Assembly (NCBI GenBank): GCA_016926875.1
Contig: JAFGNU010000071.1
Span: forward strand, 1 to 58,153
Reading direction: 5' to 3'
Length of the DNA: 58,153 nucleotides
From: Anaerolineae bacterium
Lineage (GTDB): Bacteria > Chloroflexota > Anaerolineae > Aggregatilineales > Aggregatilineaceae
The notes under the pieces were generated by a model. The model was given only the letters and a program-made list of their open reading frames with translations. It had not been told where the DNA came from and searched no databases. Positions 23,360-31,364 of this stretch are shown here, one piece after another (the stretch's first letter is position 1; each line of letters begins with the position of its first letter). The position numbers were made by a program, and so were the translations under genes.

Positions 23360-24421
23360 GTGGGTGATACAAAGCTGTACGATAAGGTGATGGAGGCGCT
23401 GGGCACCGTGATCGAGCCGGAGCTGCACAAAGACCTTGTCACGTTGAACATGGTGCGCGACCTGGACGTAACCAAAGACGGTGTCGCGCAGTTTACGATC
23501 ATGCTGACGACGCCCGCCTGCCCGTTGAAGGACGTGATGGCCCAGGCAGCCAGGGCGGCAGTGCTGAAGGTGCCGGGCGTTAAGGATGTGGCGATCAAGT
23601 TCGACGCCAATGTGCCGACCGACCGGCGTATTATGGGGCGGATCAAGGTGCCGATCCGGAGCGTGATCGCCATCAGCAGCGGCAAAGGCGGCGTGGGCAA
23701 AAGCACCGTTGCCGTCAACCTGGCGGTGGCGCTGGCGCAAAGCGGCGCGCGGGTTGGCCTGATGGACGCCGACATCCTGGGACCGAACATCCCGAAGATG
23801 GTCGGCCTGGGTTTTGAGCAGCCGCCGATCACGCCGGAGAAAAAGCTGGTGCCGTTTGAAGTGTTCGGTCTCAAGGTGATGAGCATGGGCTTTCTGGCCG
23901 ATCCGAACACGCCCATGATCTGGCGCGGGCCGATGCTGCACGGCGCGATTCGCCAGTTTTTCACCGACGTGGACTGGGGCGAGCTGGATTATATGATCGT
24001 GGACCTGCCGCCCGGCACCGGCGACGCCCAGCTCAGCCTGGCGCAGTTGATCCCGCTGACCGGCGCGATCATCGTGACCCAGCCGCAAAGCGTGGCGGTG
24101 GACGATGCGCGGCGCGGGCTGGCGATGTTTGAAAAGCTGAATGTGCCGATTGTGGGCGTGATCGAGAATATGTCCGGCGAGTTGTTTGGTGAAGGCGGCG
24201 GTGAAGCGTTGGCCGAAGAGCGCGACGTGCCGTTTTTGGGACGTGTGCCGCTGCTGGCCGATGTGCGCATCGGCGGTGATACCGGGCACCCGGTCGTTGC
24301 CGATGCGGCAGATTCCAAAGCCGGGCAGGTGTTTAATACGCTGGCGCAGACTGTCGCGGCGCGGCTCAGCGTGATGTTGATCCAGTCGCAGGCCGCGATC
24401 TCGATTGACACGGTAGATTAG
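23360..24421 (+). CDS. mrp: Mrp/ApbC-family ATP-binding Fe-S carrier
   Basis: 353 residues. Residues 1-95 are a MIP18/DUF59 domain ('VIEPELHKDLVTLNMVRDL', 'TTPACPLKD'). The P-loop NTPase part has the deviant Walker A 'SGKGGVGKSTVAVNLA' (about 110) and 'DLPPGTGDAQLS'. The family normally loads and transfers [4Fe-4S] clusters. In most members a C-x2-C follows 'ENMS'; here the sequence is 'ENMSGELFGEGGGEAL' with no Cys, so cluster bridging at that site appears lost. The GTG start at 23360 is preceded by AGAGAGG. It lies after the nuo genes but has its own -10 and terminator. Confidence 0.9.
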   Translation: MGDTKLYDKVMEALGTVIEPELHKDLVTLNMVRDLDVTKDGVAQFTIMLTTPACPLKDVMAQAARAAVLKVPGVKDVAIKFDANVPTDRRIMGRIKVPIRSVIAISSGKGGVGKSTVAVNLAVALAQSGARVGLMDADILGPNIPKMVGLGFEQPPITPEKKLVPFEVFGLKVMSMGFLADPNTPMIWRGPMLHGAIRQFFTDVDWGELDYMIVDLPPGTGDAQLSLAQLIPLTGAIIVTQPQSVAVDDARRGLAMFEKLNVPIVGVIENMSGELFGEGGGEALAEERDVPFLGRVPLLADVRIGGDTGHPVVADAADSKAGQVFNTLAQTVAARLSVMLIQSQAAISIDTVD

Positions 24422-24458
24422 ACCGGCGGGCGCTGCTCGTGAAGTGCGTAATTGGCTG

Positions 24459-24493
24459 CCCCGGCGTGTACTGTGTATATGCCGGGGTTTTTT
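24459..24493 (+). terminator. intrinsic terminator of mrp
   Basis: CCCCGGC (24459-24465) and GCCGGGG (24481-24487) form a 7-bp stem followed by TTTTTT. Confidence 0.85.
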
Positions 24494-24533
24494 GTTGTAG
24501 ATATTGTTGGAACTTTTTGGGGAGGGCAACACG

Positions 24534-25100
24534 ATGAGCGATGATCGCGTCATAGCCTTGATCAAAACACATTTGGCGCGCTATCCCCAGGCGGAAATAC
24601 CGGACGTGTACAAGCTGCTGCACCAGGCGACGTTTGGCCCCGGCCACCTGATCACCAACCGCCGGGTTGAGCGCGACTGGTTGGAGCGCCGTATGGAGCA
24701 GTTGGCCCCGTCCGGCGACGAGCCGCTGGTTGAGAATATTCACCCGGACGGGCTGGTTGTGCGGGTGCATCTGCGGCCCTATCTGGTCTACAACAGCAAG
24801 TCCCGCCCGCTGATGGATGCGCTGGTGCGCTCCGCCGAACAGGTCCAGGGCGACCCGGCGACGATGGCGGCCCGCTGGACTGTGTTTGAAACGATGGTCC
24901 GGTCGGATGCAGCGTACGCAGCGCGTTTTTCCAGGCAGGAGATCGATATTTTTGAGCAGGTGCGGACGCACGAACACTGGCCAGCGGTGCACCACTCGCC
25001 CGCGTACCATGCTGCCTACTGCCCGGATTACCGCGTGCTGACGCGGGATGAGGCCGAGGCGCTGTGTGGCAAGATCAACGCGCCGTTTGAGGTGATATAG
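24534..25100 (+). CDS. conserved hypothetical cytoplasmic protein
   Basis: 188 residues, no signal peptide or TM segment. It opens with a helix 'ALIKTHLARYPQAEIPDVYKLL' and a motif 'HQATFGPGHLI', followed by a 'NIHPDGLVVRVHLRPYL' strand region and a C-terminal helix bundle rich in His ('VHHSPAYHAAY'). I have no firm family name. The conserved-looking His residues might bind a metal. GGAGGG 7 nt before ATG 24534 fixes the start. It sits between the mrp terminator and a convergent glycosyltransferase gene (14-nt gap), so it is probably monocistronic. Confidence 0.7.
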   Translation: MSDDRVIALIKTHLARYPQAEIPDVYKLLHQATFGPGHLITNRRVERDWLERRMEQLAPSGDEPLVENIHPDGLVVRVHLRPYLVYNSKSRPLMDALVRSAEQVQGDPATMAARWTVFETMVRSDAAYAARFSRQEIDIFEQVRTHEHWPAVHHSPAYHAAYCPDYRVLTRDEAEALCGKINAPFEVI

Positions 25101-25113
25101 CTGATCTGTTGGC

Positions 25114-26148
25114 TCAGTCGTCCCCGCTATCATCCGTGCCGCCAACAGGCAGCGGCGCGTGTGGCTGCGCATTGATCACGCGGCGGATGGTGTACGGCGC
25201 TTTGTCCTGTGACTCGAAATAGGTCCGCAGCAGGGTTTCCATCAGCAGCCCCAGCAGGGCGGTCTGCACGGCCATCACGCCGAACAGCGCCACCAGGACC
25301 GGCCAAGGCGAATTCCACAGCAGGTCACCGCTGAAAATGCCGCTCAGAACCATGACCCCCAGGCAGAGCATACTCAGCGCCGTCAGGACAAAGGCCAGCG
25401 TGCCAAAGACATACATCGGGCGCGTCCGGTAATGGCTGGTCAGGAACTTGACGGTTATCAGGTCGAGCAGGACTTTGATCGTGCGCTCCAATCCCACTTT
25501 TGACTTGCCATGTTTGCGCGCCCGGTGGTTGACCACGCGCTCGGCAATCCGGGCGCCTGCCGCGTCCGCCCACACCGGGATGAAGCGGTGCATCTCGCCG
25601 TACAGCCGGACGTGGTCCATTAGCTCGCGGCGGTAGGTCTTCAGCGTGCAGCCGTAATCGTGCAGCCGGACGCCGGTTACCCGCGCGATCAGCCCATTGG
25701 CCATGCGTGACGGCAGTGTGCGCGTCAGGGCGCGGTCCTGCCGGTTTTTCCGCCAACCGCTGATCAGGTCCAGGTCTTCGGCGGCCATCTGGTCGAGCAT
25801 CAGTGGGATGTCATGTGGATCGTTTTGTAGATCGGCGTCCATCAGGGCGATGATCGCGCCGTGCGCGTGGTCGATCCCGGCTTGCAGCGCGGCGGTCTGG
25901 CCAAAGTTGCGCCGGAAGAGGATCGCGCGCACGGTATCGGGCGACTGTTCGGCCAGCGCAGCGATCTTCTCTCCGCTGGCATCACGGCTGCCGTCGTCCA
26001 CGTAGATGATCTCGTAGCGCAGGCCCGTCTCCGCCAACACATCAACCAGTTCCTCGTGCACGGGCAGCACATTCTCTTCTTCGTTGTAGACCGGCAGCAC
26101 GACCGATACATCATACGGGTAGCGGTGGTTCGTTAGCGAGTTCTCCAC
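25114..26148 (-). CDS. GT2 glycosyltransferase (DPM1/ArnC-like), membrane-bound
   Basis: 344 residues. The GT-A domain has 'SVVLPVYNEEENV', 'YVDDGSRD', 'ALMDADLQNDP' with the metal-binding D-x-D, and 'SGWRKNRQDR'. 'HDYGCTLKTYRRE' is typical of polyprenyl-phosphate sugar transferases. Two C-terminal TM helices (about 235-258 and 270-300) follow, as in ArnC and GtrB. It probably loads a sugar onto undecaprenyl phosphate at the inner membrane face. The GTG start at 26148 is preceded by AGGAG. It is a single gene, divergent from nothing and 105 nt downstream of the CDF gene on the same strand. Confidence 0.9.
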   Translation of the reverse strand: MENSLTNHRYPYDVSVVLPVYNEEENVLPVHEELVDVLAETGLRYEIIYVDDGSRDASGEKIAALAEQSPDTVRAILFRRNFGQTAALQAGIDHAHGAIIALMDADLQNDPHDIPLMLDQMAAEDLDLISGWRKNRQDRALTRTLPSRMANGLIARVTGVRLHDYGCTLKTYRRELMDHVRLYGEMHRFIPVWADAAGARIAERVVNHRARKHGKSKVGLERTIKVLLDLITVKFLTSHYRTRPMYVFGTLAFVLTALSMLCLGVMVLSGIFSGDLLWNSPWPVLVALFGVMAVQTALLGLLMETLLRTYFESQDKAPYTIRRVINAQPHAPLPVGGTDDSGDD

Positions 26149-26253
26149 CTGCGGTTTCTCCTGGGATAGTGAGCAGACAACAGGAAATACGACGCCCCAC
26201 CGGCGCCGCGCGCTGATTATAGTCTGTCGTGCGGGCGTTCGTCAATCAAGGCA

Positions 26254-27663
26254 CTAGGCCGGGTTCCCCTCAGCCGGTTCGGTGTGGATCGTGACACGCT
26301 GGATGGTGGGCAGCTCGTTGCGGATGCTGGTTTCGACGTGCTCGGCGATGGCGTGCGCTTCTTCCACGCTGACCGCGCCGGGCAGGTGGCAGTGCATCGT
26401 CAGCGCGTAGCCACCCATCGCCAGCCGGATCGCGTCGTGGTGCCAGTTTGCATCCGGATAGAGCCGGTTAGCGATAGCGAGTGCCTCGTCACGCAGCGCT
26501 AGGGCCGCCTGGGTTTGCGTCAGGGCGGCGATCTGCTCGCCTGCGGGTTCGATGTGCGTCAGGACGTCGCAGACCTGGGGAATCTGGTTTTTCAAACGCG
26601 TTTCCAGCTCGGTGACCTGCCGGTGCGCTTCGTCCAGTGTCAGCCCCGGCGGCACCTCGACATGCATTTCCAGCGAGATTCCATTCCGGACCGGCACCGG
26701 GATCACCTCGTGGACGCTCAGCCCCAGCGCGTCGGCAGCGGCGCGGGCTTCCAGCATATAATCGAGCGGGGCGTCAGCCTGCGGCGCAAAGTGGACCTGC
26801 ACCTCTTCGACTTCCGGCATCTGATTATAGACGCGCTCCCTGATCGCTTCGGCAATCGCGTAAGCGTGATCGGTGGTGACGGCTGGCTTGATGCGCGCGT
26901 CGATGTCCACGTGGACGGCATCTTCCGGCCCCCGGCTGCGCACGCGCACGATCTCCTCGATGCCGGGCACATCTTCGAGCAGCGGCTCGATAGCACCCGG
27001 ATCAAGCGTCTGGTGATCGGCCAGGATGTTGCTGGTCTGGCTGATGATGCCCAGTCCAACACGCCCGATCACGCCCACAATCACCAGCGCGATGATCAGG
27101 TCGATCCAGGGAAAGCCCAGCGCCGTCACGGTCAGGCTGACCAGCACCGACAGCGAAACAAAAAGGTCGCTGGCTGTGTGCGACGCGTCTGCCAGCAGAA
27201 TATCCGATTTCAGGGCGCGGCCCCGGCGACGTTCGTAGATCGTGACGCCCAAATTGAGCAGTATGGTACCGATCATCACGATAAAGCTGGCCGGGGTGAT
27301 ATCCGGCTCGCCGCCGCTCAGCAAGCGGTCGAACATGGTTTGTAGAATTTCCCAGGCGGCAACCAGCAGCAGCCCGCCGATTGCCAGCGTGGCAAGCGTT
27401 TCAAAGCGGCTGTGCCCGTAAGGGTGCTCTTCGTCCGGTGGTTGTGCGGCCAGCCGGAGGCCCACCAGCCCGATGATATTTGAGGATGCATCCATCGACG
27501 AGTGGAAGCCATCCGCGATCATGGCGACGGCGCCGGTTGCCAGCCCGACGACCAGCTTGGCGGCGGCGACCAGCACGTTCAGAAAAAGAACGATCCACAG
27601 CACACGGCGGATGGCATGGGTCGTGTTGTATTTTGCACCGGCAGCTATTTGTGTGTGTGTCAT
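26254..27663 (-). CDS. cation diffusion facilitator with three C-terminal domains
   Basis: 469 residues, longer than the usual 290-330. The six-TM CDF domain spans about 20-205, with the transport-site motifs 'MIADGFHSSMD' (TM2) and 'LADASHTASD' (TM5), His/Asp ligands for Zn, Mn, Fe or similar divalent ions. Three cytoplasmic domains follow. The first (about 210-290) is the standard dimerisation domain. Two more copies of the same ferredoxin-like fold, around 318-382 and 405-465, share 'E-A-H-x-x-x-x-x-E-[TL]' helices and 'H-I-E-P'/'H-T-E-P' endings. RBS TAGGAG lies before ATG 27663. Metal specificity is not predictable here. Confidence 0.9.
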   Translation of the reverse strand: MTHTQIAAGAKYNTTHAIRRVLWIVLFLNVLVAAAKLVVGLATGAVAMIADGFHSSMDASSNIIGLVGLRLAAQPPDEEHPYGHSRFETLATLAIGGLLLVAAWEILQTMFDRLLSGGEPDITPASFIVMIGTILLNLGVTIYERRRGRALKSDILLADASHTASDLFVSLSVLVSLTVTALGFPWIDLIIALVIVGVIGRVGLGIISQTSNILADHQTLDPGAIEPLLEDVPGIEEIVRVRSRGPEDAVHVDIDARIKPAVTTDHAYAIAEAIRERVYNQMPEVEEVQVHFAPQADAPLDYMLEARAAADALGLSVHEVIPVPVRNGISLEMHVEVPPGLTLDEAHRQVTELETRLKNQIPQVCDVLTHIEPAGEQIAALTQTQAALALRDEALAIANRLYPDANWHHDAIRLAMGGYALTMHCHLPGAVSVEEAHAIAEHVETSIRNELPTIQRVTIHTEPAEGNPA

Positions 27664-27761
27664 AGGAGGATTTTACTCGATTTCTGTGTTTTGTGAATAC
27701 AGTTTCTAACGTTTTGTGATAGGCTGAGATTGCAAATGATTACTGGGATGGAGACAAGACG

Positions 27762-29030
27762 ATGACGTTTCAATGGGGCACGTGGATATGGCGGGCAACT
27801 GCCGTCGTGCTGTTGTTCGCCGGGTTGTATAACATGCCGCTGGCGGTAAGCCGGGCACAAACGGAGATGGTGGCGTCATTGGACCCGGTGCAGGGATGGG
27901 TTCAGCACCGGGCAGCGGACGCGGCAGAGGATGACTGGCAGACGGTTACAGAGCGGCAGTTGGTGACAGAAGGTGATTGGATTCGGACGGACAGCTATGG
28001 GCTGGCTTATTTGACGTTTTTTGAAGGGGTCGAAGCCGAGATTCTACCCGACAGCGTGGTCACCGTCAGCCACCTGGACATAAAACAGACGGAGCATGAC
28101 GGCCCGTTTACGATAACGCTCGTCGTGCTGCTGGGTGATACGCTTAACAGCGTGGAGCGCGTGGTAGATGCCGAATCCCGCTACGAGGTGCGCACGCCTA
28201 ACGCCGCGATCACCGTGCGTGGGACGCATTTTTGGGTCAGCGTATCGCTGGAGCAGGAAACGACGATCCGGGCGGTGGACGGCGAGGTATTGGTCACCGG
28301 GTTGGACCCGCAGGGCGAAGTGGTCGGCGAACTGTTATTAGAGCCGGGATACGTGGTGACGGTGCAGCCGGACGGGACGCCGGGCGAGCCTGATCTGATC
28401 GGTGAACTGCCGGAGTACCCGATTGAGGCGCCGCTCGTACCGGAAACGTGCGGCAACGGCACGTGTGACCCGGATGAGGAACTAACCTGCCCGATGGATT
28501 GCTACGAGCTGCCGTTGTGCGGTGATGGCGAATGCGATGAATCCGGCGGCGAAAACCCGATCACGTGCCCGGACGACTGCGGGCCAGCGCTGGACGAACC
28601 CGACCACAAGCCGCTGGATGGCGAGTCGGGGTCGGCGATTCATTTCTTTTGGGGCGAGGGGCGCTGCGATGTGGACCCGCCGGGCGAGACGGTGATTAAC
28701 CCGGTGCTGCTTCACTGGGGCGTCGGTTGTTTTGATTCGGCGGCGCAGGCATCTGCGCACCCGCACCCCGCCGATTACCAGCTTTCGGTTGACGGGCAGG
28801 CGTATGACATGAGTTCTCTACGCCAGACGAACGTGCATCCCGGCCTGCCATATTGTTCCTGGGCGTGGGGATTCGAGATGGGACCGATCACACTGCCGCC
28901 GGGCGAGCACGAGCTGACGCTGGTCGAGACGATCACGGATACGTGGTCTACGAGCGGTGATGGAGATCGCGGGCGCTCGGCTGGTCAGACAGCCACGCTG
29001 ACCTGCACGATCCGGTTTGACAATCCCTGA
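27762..29030 (+). CDS. exported FecR-domain protein with C-G-N-G-x-C Cys-rich repeats
   Basis: 422 residues. A signal peptide or anchor (about 10-32) precedes a FecR-type domain (about 60-185, including 'GDWIRTDSYGLAYLTF' and 'YEVRTPNAAITVRGTHFWV'), a fold often sensing or presenting ligands at the cell surface. Two Cys-rich repeats follow at about 227-270: 'CGNGTCDPDEELTCPMDC' and 'CGDGECDESGGEN...CPDDC', a disulfide-rich, possibly Ca-binding unit common in extracellular proteins. The last 150 residues look like a beta domain. There is no FecI sigma factor or TonB receptor nearby, so classical iron signalling is unlikely. Confidence 0.85.
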   Translation: MTFQWGTWIWRATAVVLLFAGLYNMPLAVSRAQTEMVASLDPVQGWVQHRAADAAEDDWQTVTERQLVTEGDWIRTDSYGLAYLTFFEGVEAEILPDSVVTVSHLDIKQTEHDGPFTITLVVLLGDTLNSVERVVDAESRYEVRTPNAAITVRGTHFWVSVSLEQETTIRAVDGEVLVTGLDPQGEVVGELLLEPGYVVTVQPDGTPGEPDLIGELPEYPIEAPLVPETCGNGTCDPDEELTCPMDCYELPLCGDGECDESGGENPITCPDDCGPALDEPDHKPLDGESGSAIHFFWGEGRCDVDPPGETVINPVLLHWGVGCFDSAAQASAHPHPADYQLSVDGQAYDMSSLRQTNVHPGLPYCSWAWGFEMGPITLPPGEHELTLVETITDTWSTSGDGDRGRSAGQTATLTCTIRFDNP

Positions 29031-29076
29031 ACCAGGCGCTTCGCGTAGTCAAGTGTAGAAAGGAACCGTCAAACCC

Positions 29077-30027
29077 TCAGCCGTTTTCTAACGCACCGGC
29101 GGCGAGCGCATCCAATCCGCGCGCCAGCGGCAGTTCACCGCGCTTTTCAAGCGTCCATTCAACGGTGCGCTGATCCGCTTCATCGACCAACGCCCGCCAC
29201 AGGTCGCTGTGCTGAACGGGCGTTTTGCCCCTGGTGACCCAGCCGCGCGCCTGCCAGCCGCCTACCCAATCCGTCATGCCACCGTACAGGTAGGCAGCGG
29301 GGCAGTAAACCCGCGCAGCCGCGCCAGGGGGCAGGCTGCGCAAAACTGCCAGCGCGGCGGTCAGTTGAATCCGGTTGCTGGTGGTATCAGTTTCGCGCCC
29401 GGTATGGATGGCAGCGGGCGCGTCCTGGTCGACGGGTGATACACGCGCCGCCCAACCGCCCGGCCCCTCTGGCCCGGCGACCGTTACCCGCAGCGCGATC
29501 TCGTATTCCGGTGCGAAGTGTTCATCCACAGGGGCGGGCGCTGTTCCAGCCAACTGCTCATTCACAGGCGCGGGCGCCGTCCCGGTTAACTGCTCGCGGG
29601 CGGCGGTGGCGAGCCGGTCCACGCGCTCGTTGTATTCATCCCCGGCGTGTCCCTTGACCCACTGCCAGTCAATCTGGTGGTGAAGCGTCTCGGCGTGGAG
29701 CTTCTGCCAGAGGTCCTGGTTTTTCACTATACGATCTTTGCTGCGCTGCCAGTCACGCTGAATCCAGCCCGGCAGCCACTCGCTGATCCCCTGGCGCAGG
29801 TATTCGGAATCGGTGTAAAACGTCACCTCACAGGGCACCTTGAGCGCGCGCAGCGCTTCGATAGCGGCGGTGAGTTCCATCCGGTTATTGGTCGTGTCGG
29901 GATCGGCCCCGCTGAGTTCTTTTTCCTGGCCGTTAGCAGCGATCAACACAACACCCCAGCCGCCCGGCCCCGGATTAGGAAAAGCCCCGCCGTCGGTGTA
30001 GATCGTAACGTGTGGACGGTTCGCCAT
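29077..30027 (-). CDS. rnhA: RNase HI with a second, degenerate RNase H domain
   Basis: 316 residues, about twice the usual RNase HI. Domain 1 (1-145) has the full D-E-D-D set: Asp12 ('YTDGG'), Glu51 ('NRMELTAA'), Asp73 ('YTDSEYL') and Asp137, so it should cleave RNA in RNA:DNA hybrids. A linker follows with a 12-residue direct repeat ('LTGTAPAPVNEQ' and 'LAGTAPAPVDEH'). Domain 2 (about 174-316) tracks domain 1 closely ('GGWAARV', 'TSNRIQLTAAL', 'YCPAAYL', 'SDLWRAL'), but Glu51 is Gln221, Asp73 is Pro243 and Asp12 has no counterpart; only Asp306 remains. Domain 2 is likely a substrate-binding or dimerisation pseudo-enzyme. Confidence 0.93.
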   Translation of the reverse strand: MANRPHVTIYTDGGAFPNPGPGGWGVVLIAANGQEKELSGADPDTTNNRMELTAAIEALRALKVPCEVTFYTDSEYLRQGISEWLPGWIQRDWQRSKDRIVKNQDLWQKLHAETLHHQIDWQWVKGHAGDEYNERVDRLATAAREQLTGTAPAPVNEQLAGTAPAPVDEHFAPEYEIALRVTVAGPEGPGGWAARVSPVDQDAPAAIHTGRETDTTSNRIQLTAALAVLRSLPPGAAARVYCPAAYLYGGMTDWVGGWQARGWVTRGKTPVQHSDLWRALVDEADQRTVEWTLEKRGELPLARGLDALAAGALENG

Positions 30028-30073
30028 AAACCCTCTGTGTGGTACGTGGTGCGTGACAGGTACGCAGCAGTGC

Positions 30074-30079
30074 TATAAT
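30074..30079 (+). promoter_or_regulatory. extended -10 promoter (TGCTATAAT)
   Basis: A perfect extended -10, TGC-TATAAT, lies in the divergent region between rnhA and the gene at 30193, pointing right. GTGACA upstream is two bases too close for a standard -35. Confidence 0.55.
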
Positions 30080-30192
30080 CAGGACGATTGTAACAGTGGG
30101 GGCCTGGATGGCCAACTGCCGCTGCTCGCGGCTTGCGCGGGTAGAACGCAGCGGTTACGATTGGTCAGACGCACCTGTTGATCGGAGGAATA

Positions 30193-30582
30193 ATGCCGGA
30201 CCACAACGAAGCCCGTTATGTATCCCCGGTAGAGCGGTGGTCTGCCCGTATAGACCGGATGGGACGCAGGCGGCGTATAATCCTGGCGCTGCTGATCACG
30301 TTGGAACTGGTTGCGCTCACCTCATTGATCATCGACCGCCTGCTGATCGGCAGGGTAGTTGAAGGCGACGTTAACCCCATGACCCCGGCGCTGATCGAGG
30401 CTGGACTGGGATTATTGTTCTATGGTATTGGCTGGTGGGCGATGGTAGGCTTTGACTGGGACCCGCAGTCACCCTGGCGCGCGGGACGCCCGGCAGTGGT
30501 ATATACGGTGTTGGGCGCTGCCAGCCTGGTGCTGCTGGTGCTGCTGGTGTTGTTTGGGTTGGTGTTCGGGTATGTGTTGTAG
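30193..30582 (+). CDS. small three-TM membrane protein
   Basis: 129 residues. A short polar, basic N-terminus ('RMGRRRR') leads into three TM helices, about residues 30-50, 68-88 and 104-128. The protein ends directly after the third. The loop has 'GFDWDPQSPWRAGRP'. Unrecognised. GGAGGA lies 5 nt before ATG 30193. The lipoprotein gene follows 10 nt later, so the two are cotranscribed from the extended -10 at 30074, and the shared terminator lies at 31322-31355. Confidence 0.75.
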   Translation: MPDHNEARYVSPVERWSARIDRMGRRRRIILALLITLELVALTSLIIDRLLIGRVVEGDVNPMTPALIEAGLGLLFYGIGWWAMVGFDWDPQSPWRAGRPAVVYTVLGAASLVLLVLLVLFGLVFGYVL

Positions 30583-30592
30583 GAGTGGTTCC

Positions 30593-31288
30593 ATGCGTAA
30601 AGGGTGGATAGTTCTTGGACTGGTAACGGCCCTGGTGCTGGTGTTAGCGGGCTGTGGCGGAGATGATGGCGGGGAAACCAAACCAAGCGCCACGCCGAGC
30701 CAGACCCCGCAGCCGTCGCCAACGCCGTACCCACCAACCTGGACACCGCTGCCGCCGGGCTTTGTGCCATCCCCCAGCCCGGAAGCGGTCGAGGTTGAAA
30801 GCAATGCCGGGAGCGAGGAAGCAACGGAAGCAGAGCCGGTGACAGGTGGGCAGGTGCTCCCGCCAACCTGGACGCCCTGGTCCCGCCCGACGGTTACGCC
30901 GCTGCCTACCTCGGCATTAGGTGATAACGGGCTGAACGACGGCGGCAGCCTGAGCATTTCGTCGCCGGTGCCCCAGGCGCCAACCTGGACGCCGCTGCCG
31001 GATTATTGTAACGAGCTGAATCCGAGGGGCGAAGACCCGGAGATTTACATCGGTGAAGCGGCCACGATCAAGTGGGACCCAATCGCGAGTGTGCCAATGT
31101 ACCTGGTTGAAGTGCGGCAGCCGGGCGGGGGTATCGTGCTCAACGAGTATACCGAGGGCGCGTCGATGACAATTTCCTCCGAGACATTCGAGGCGCGTGG
31201 TGTATACGGCTGGCAGGTGTGGCCGGTGGATGCAAACGGCATGCAGATCTGCTTCCCGATCAGCGGTGAGATCATCGTGCTGGATTAG
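30593..31288 (+). CDS. lipoprotein with P-T-W-T-P stalk and Ig-like C-terminus
   Basis: 231 residues. The signal peptide ends in the lipobox L-A-G-C (Cys about 21), followed by 'GGDDGG', so the mature protein is lipid-anchored. Residues about 30-145 are a Thr/Pro-rich stalk in which 'P-T-W-T-P-[LW]' occurs three or more times. The C-terminal 85 residues ('YIGEAATIKWDPIASVP' to 'GEIIVLD') read as a single beta-sandwich, with an Fn3-like pattern of alternating strands and a Cys pair with the 'YCNEL' Cys. AGGAG precedes ATG 30593. It is probably a surface-exposed binding protein; ligand unknown. Confidence 0.8.
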   Translation: MRKGWIVLGLVTALVLVLAGCGGDDGGETKPSATPSQTPQPSPTPYPPTWTPLPPGFVPSPSPEAVEVESNAGSEEATEAEPVTGGQVLPPTWTPWSRPTVTPLPTSALGDNGLNDGGSLSISSPVPQAPTWTPLPDYCNELNPRGEDPEIYIGEAATIKWDPIASVPMYLVEVRQPGGGIVLNEYTEGASMTISSETFEARGVYGWQVWPVDANGMQICFPISGEIIVLD

Positions 31289-31321
31289 CTGCACGTAAAC
31301 CGGCGCGTGATGCAGCGTACA

Positions 31322-31355
31322 CAGGCGGCCCGGTGGCGGTGTCCGCCTGTTTTTT
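31322..31355 (+). terminator. terminator of the 30193-31288 unit
   Basis: ACAGGCGG (31321-31328) and CCGCCTGT (31343-31350) form an 8-bp stem followed by a T-run. It lies between convergent genes, 9 nt before the thyX stop. Confidence 0.8.
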
Positions 31356-31364
31356 GCGCAGCCG

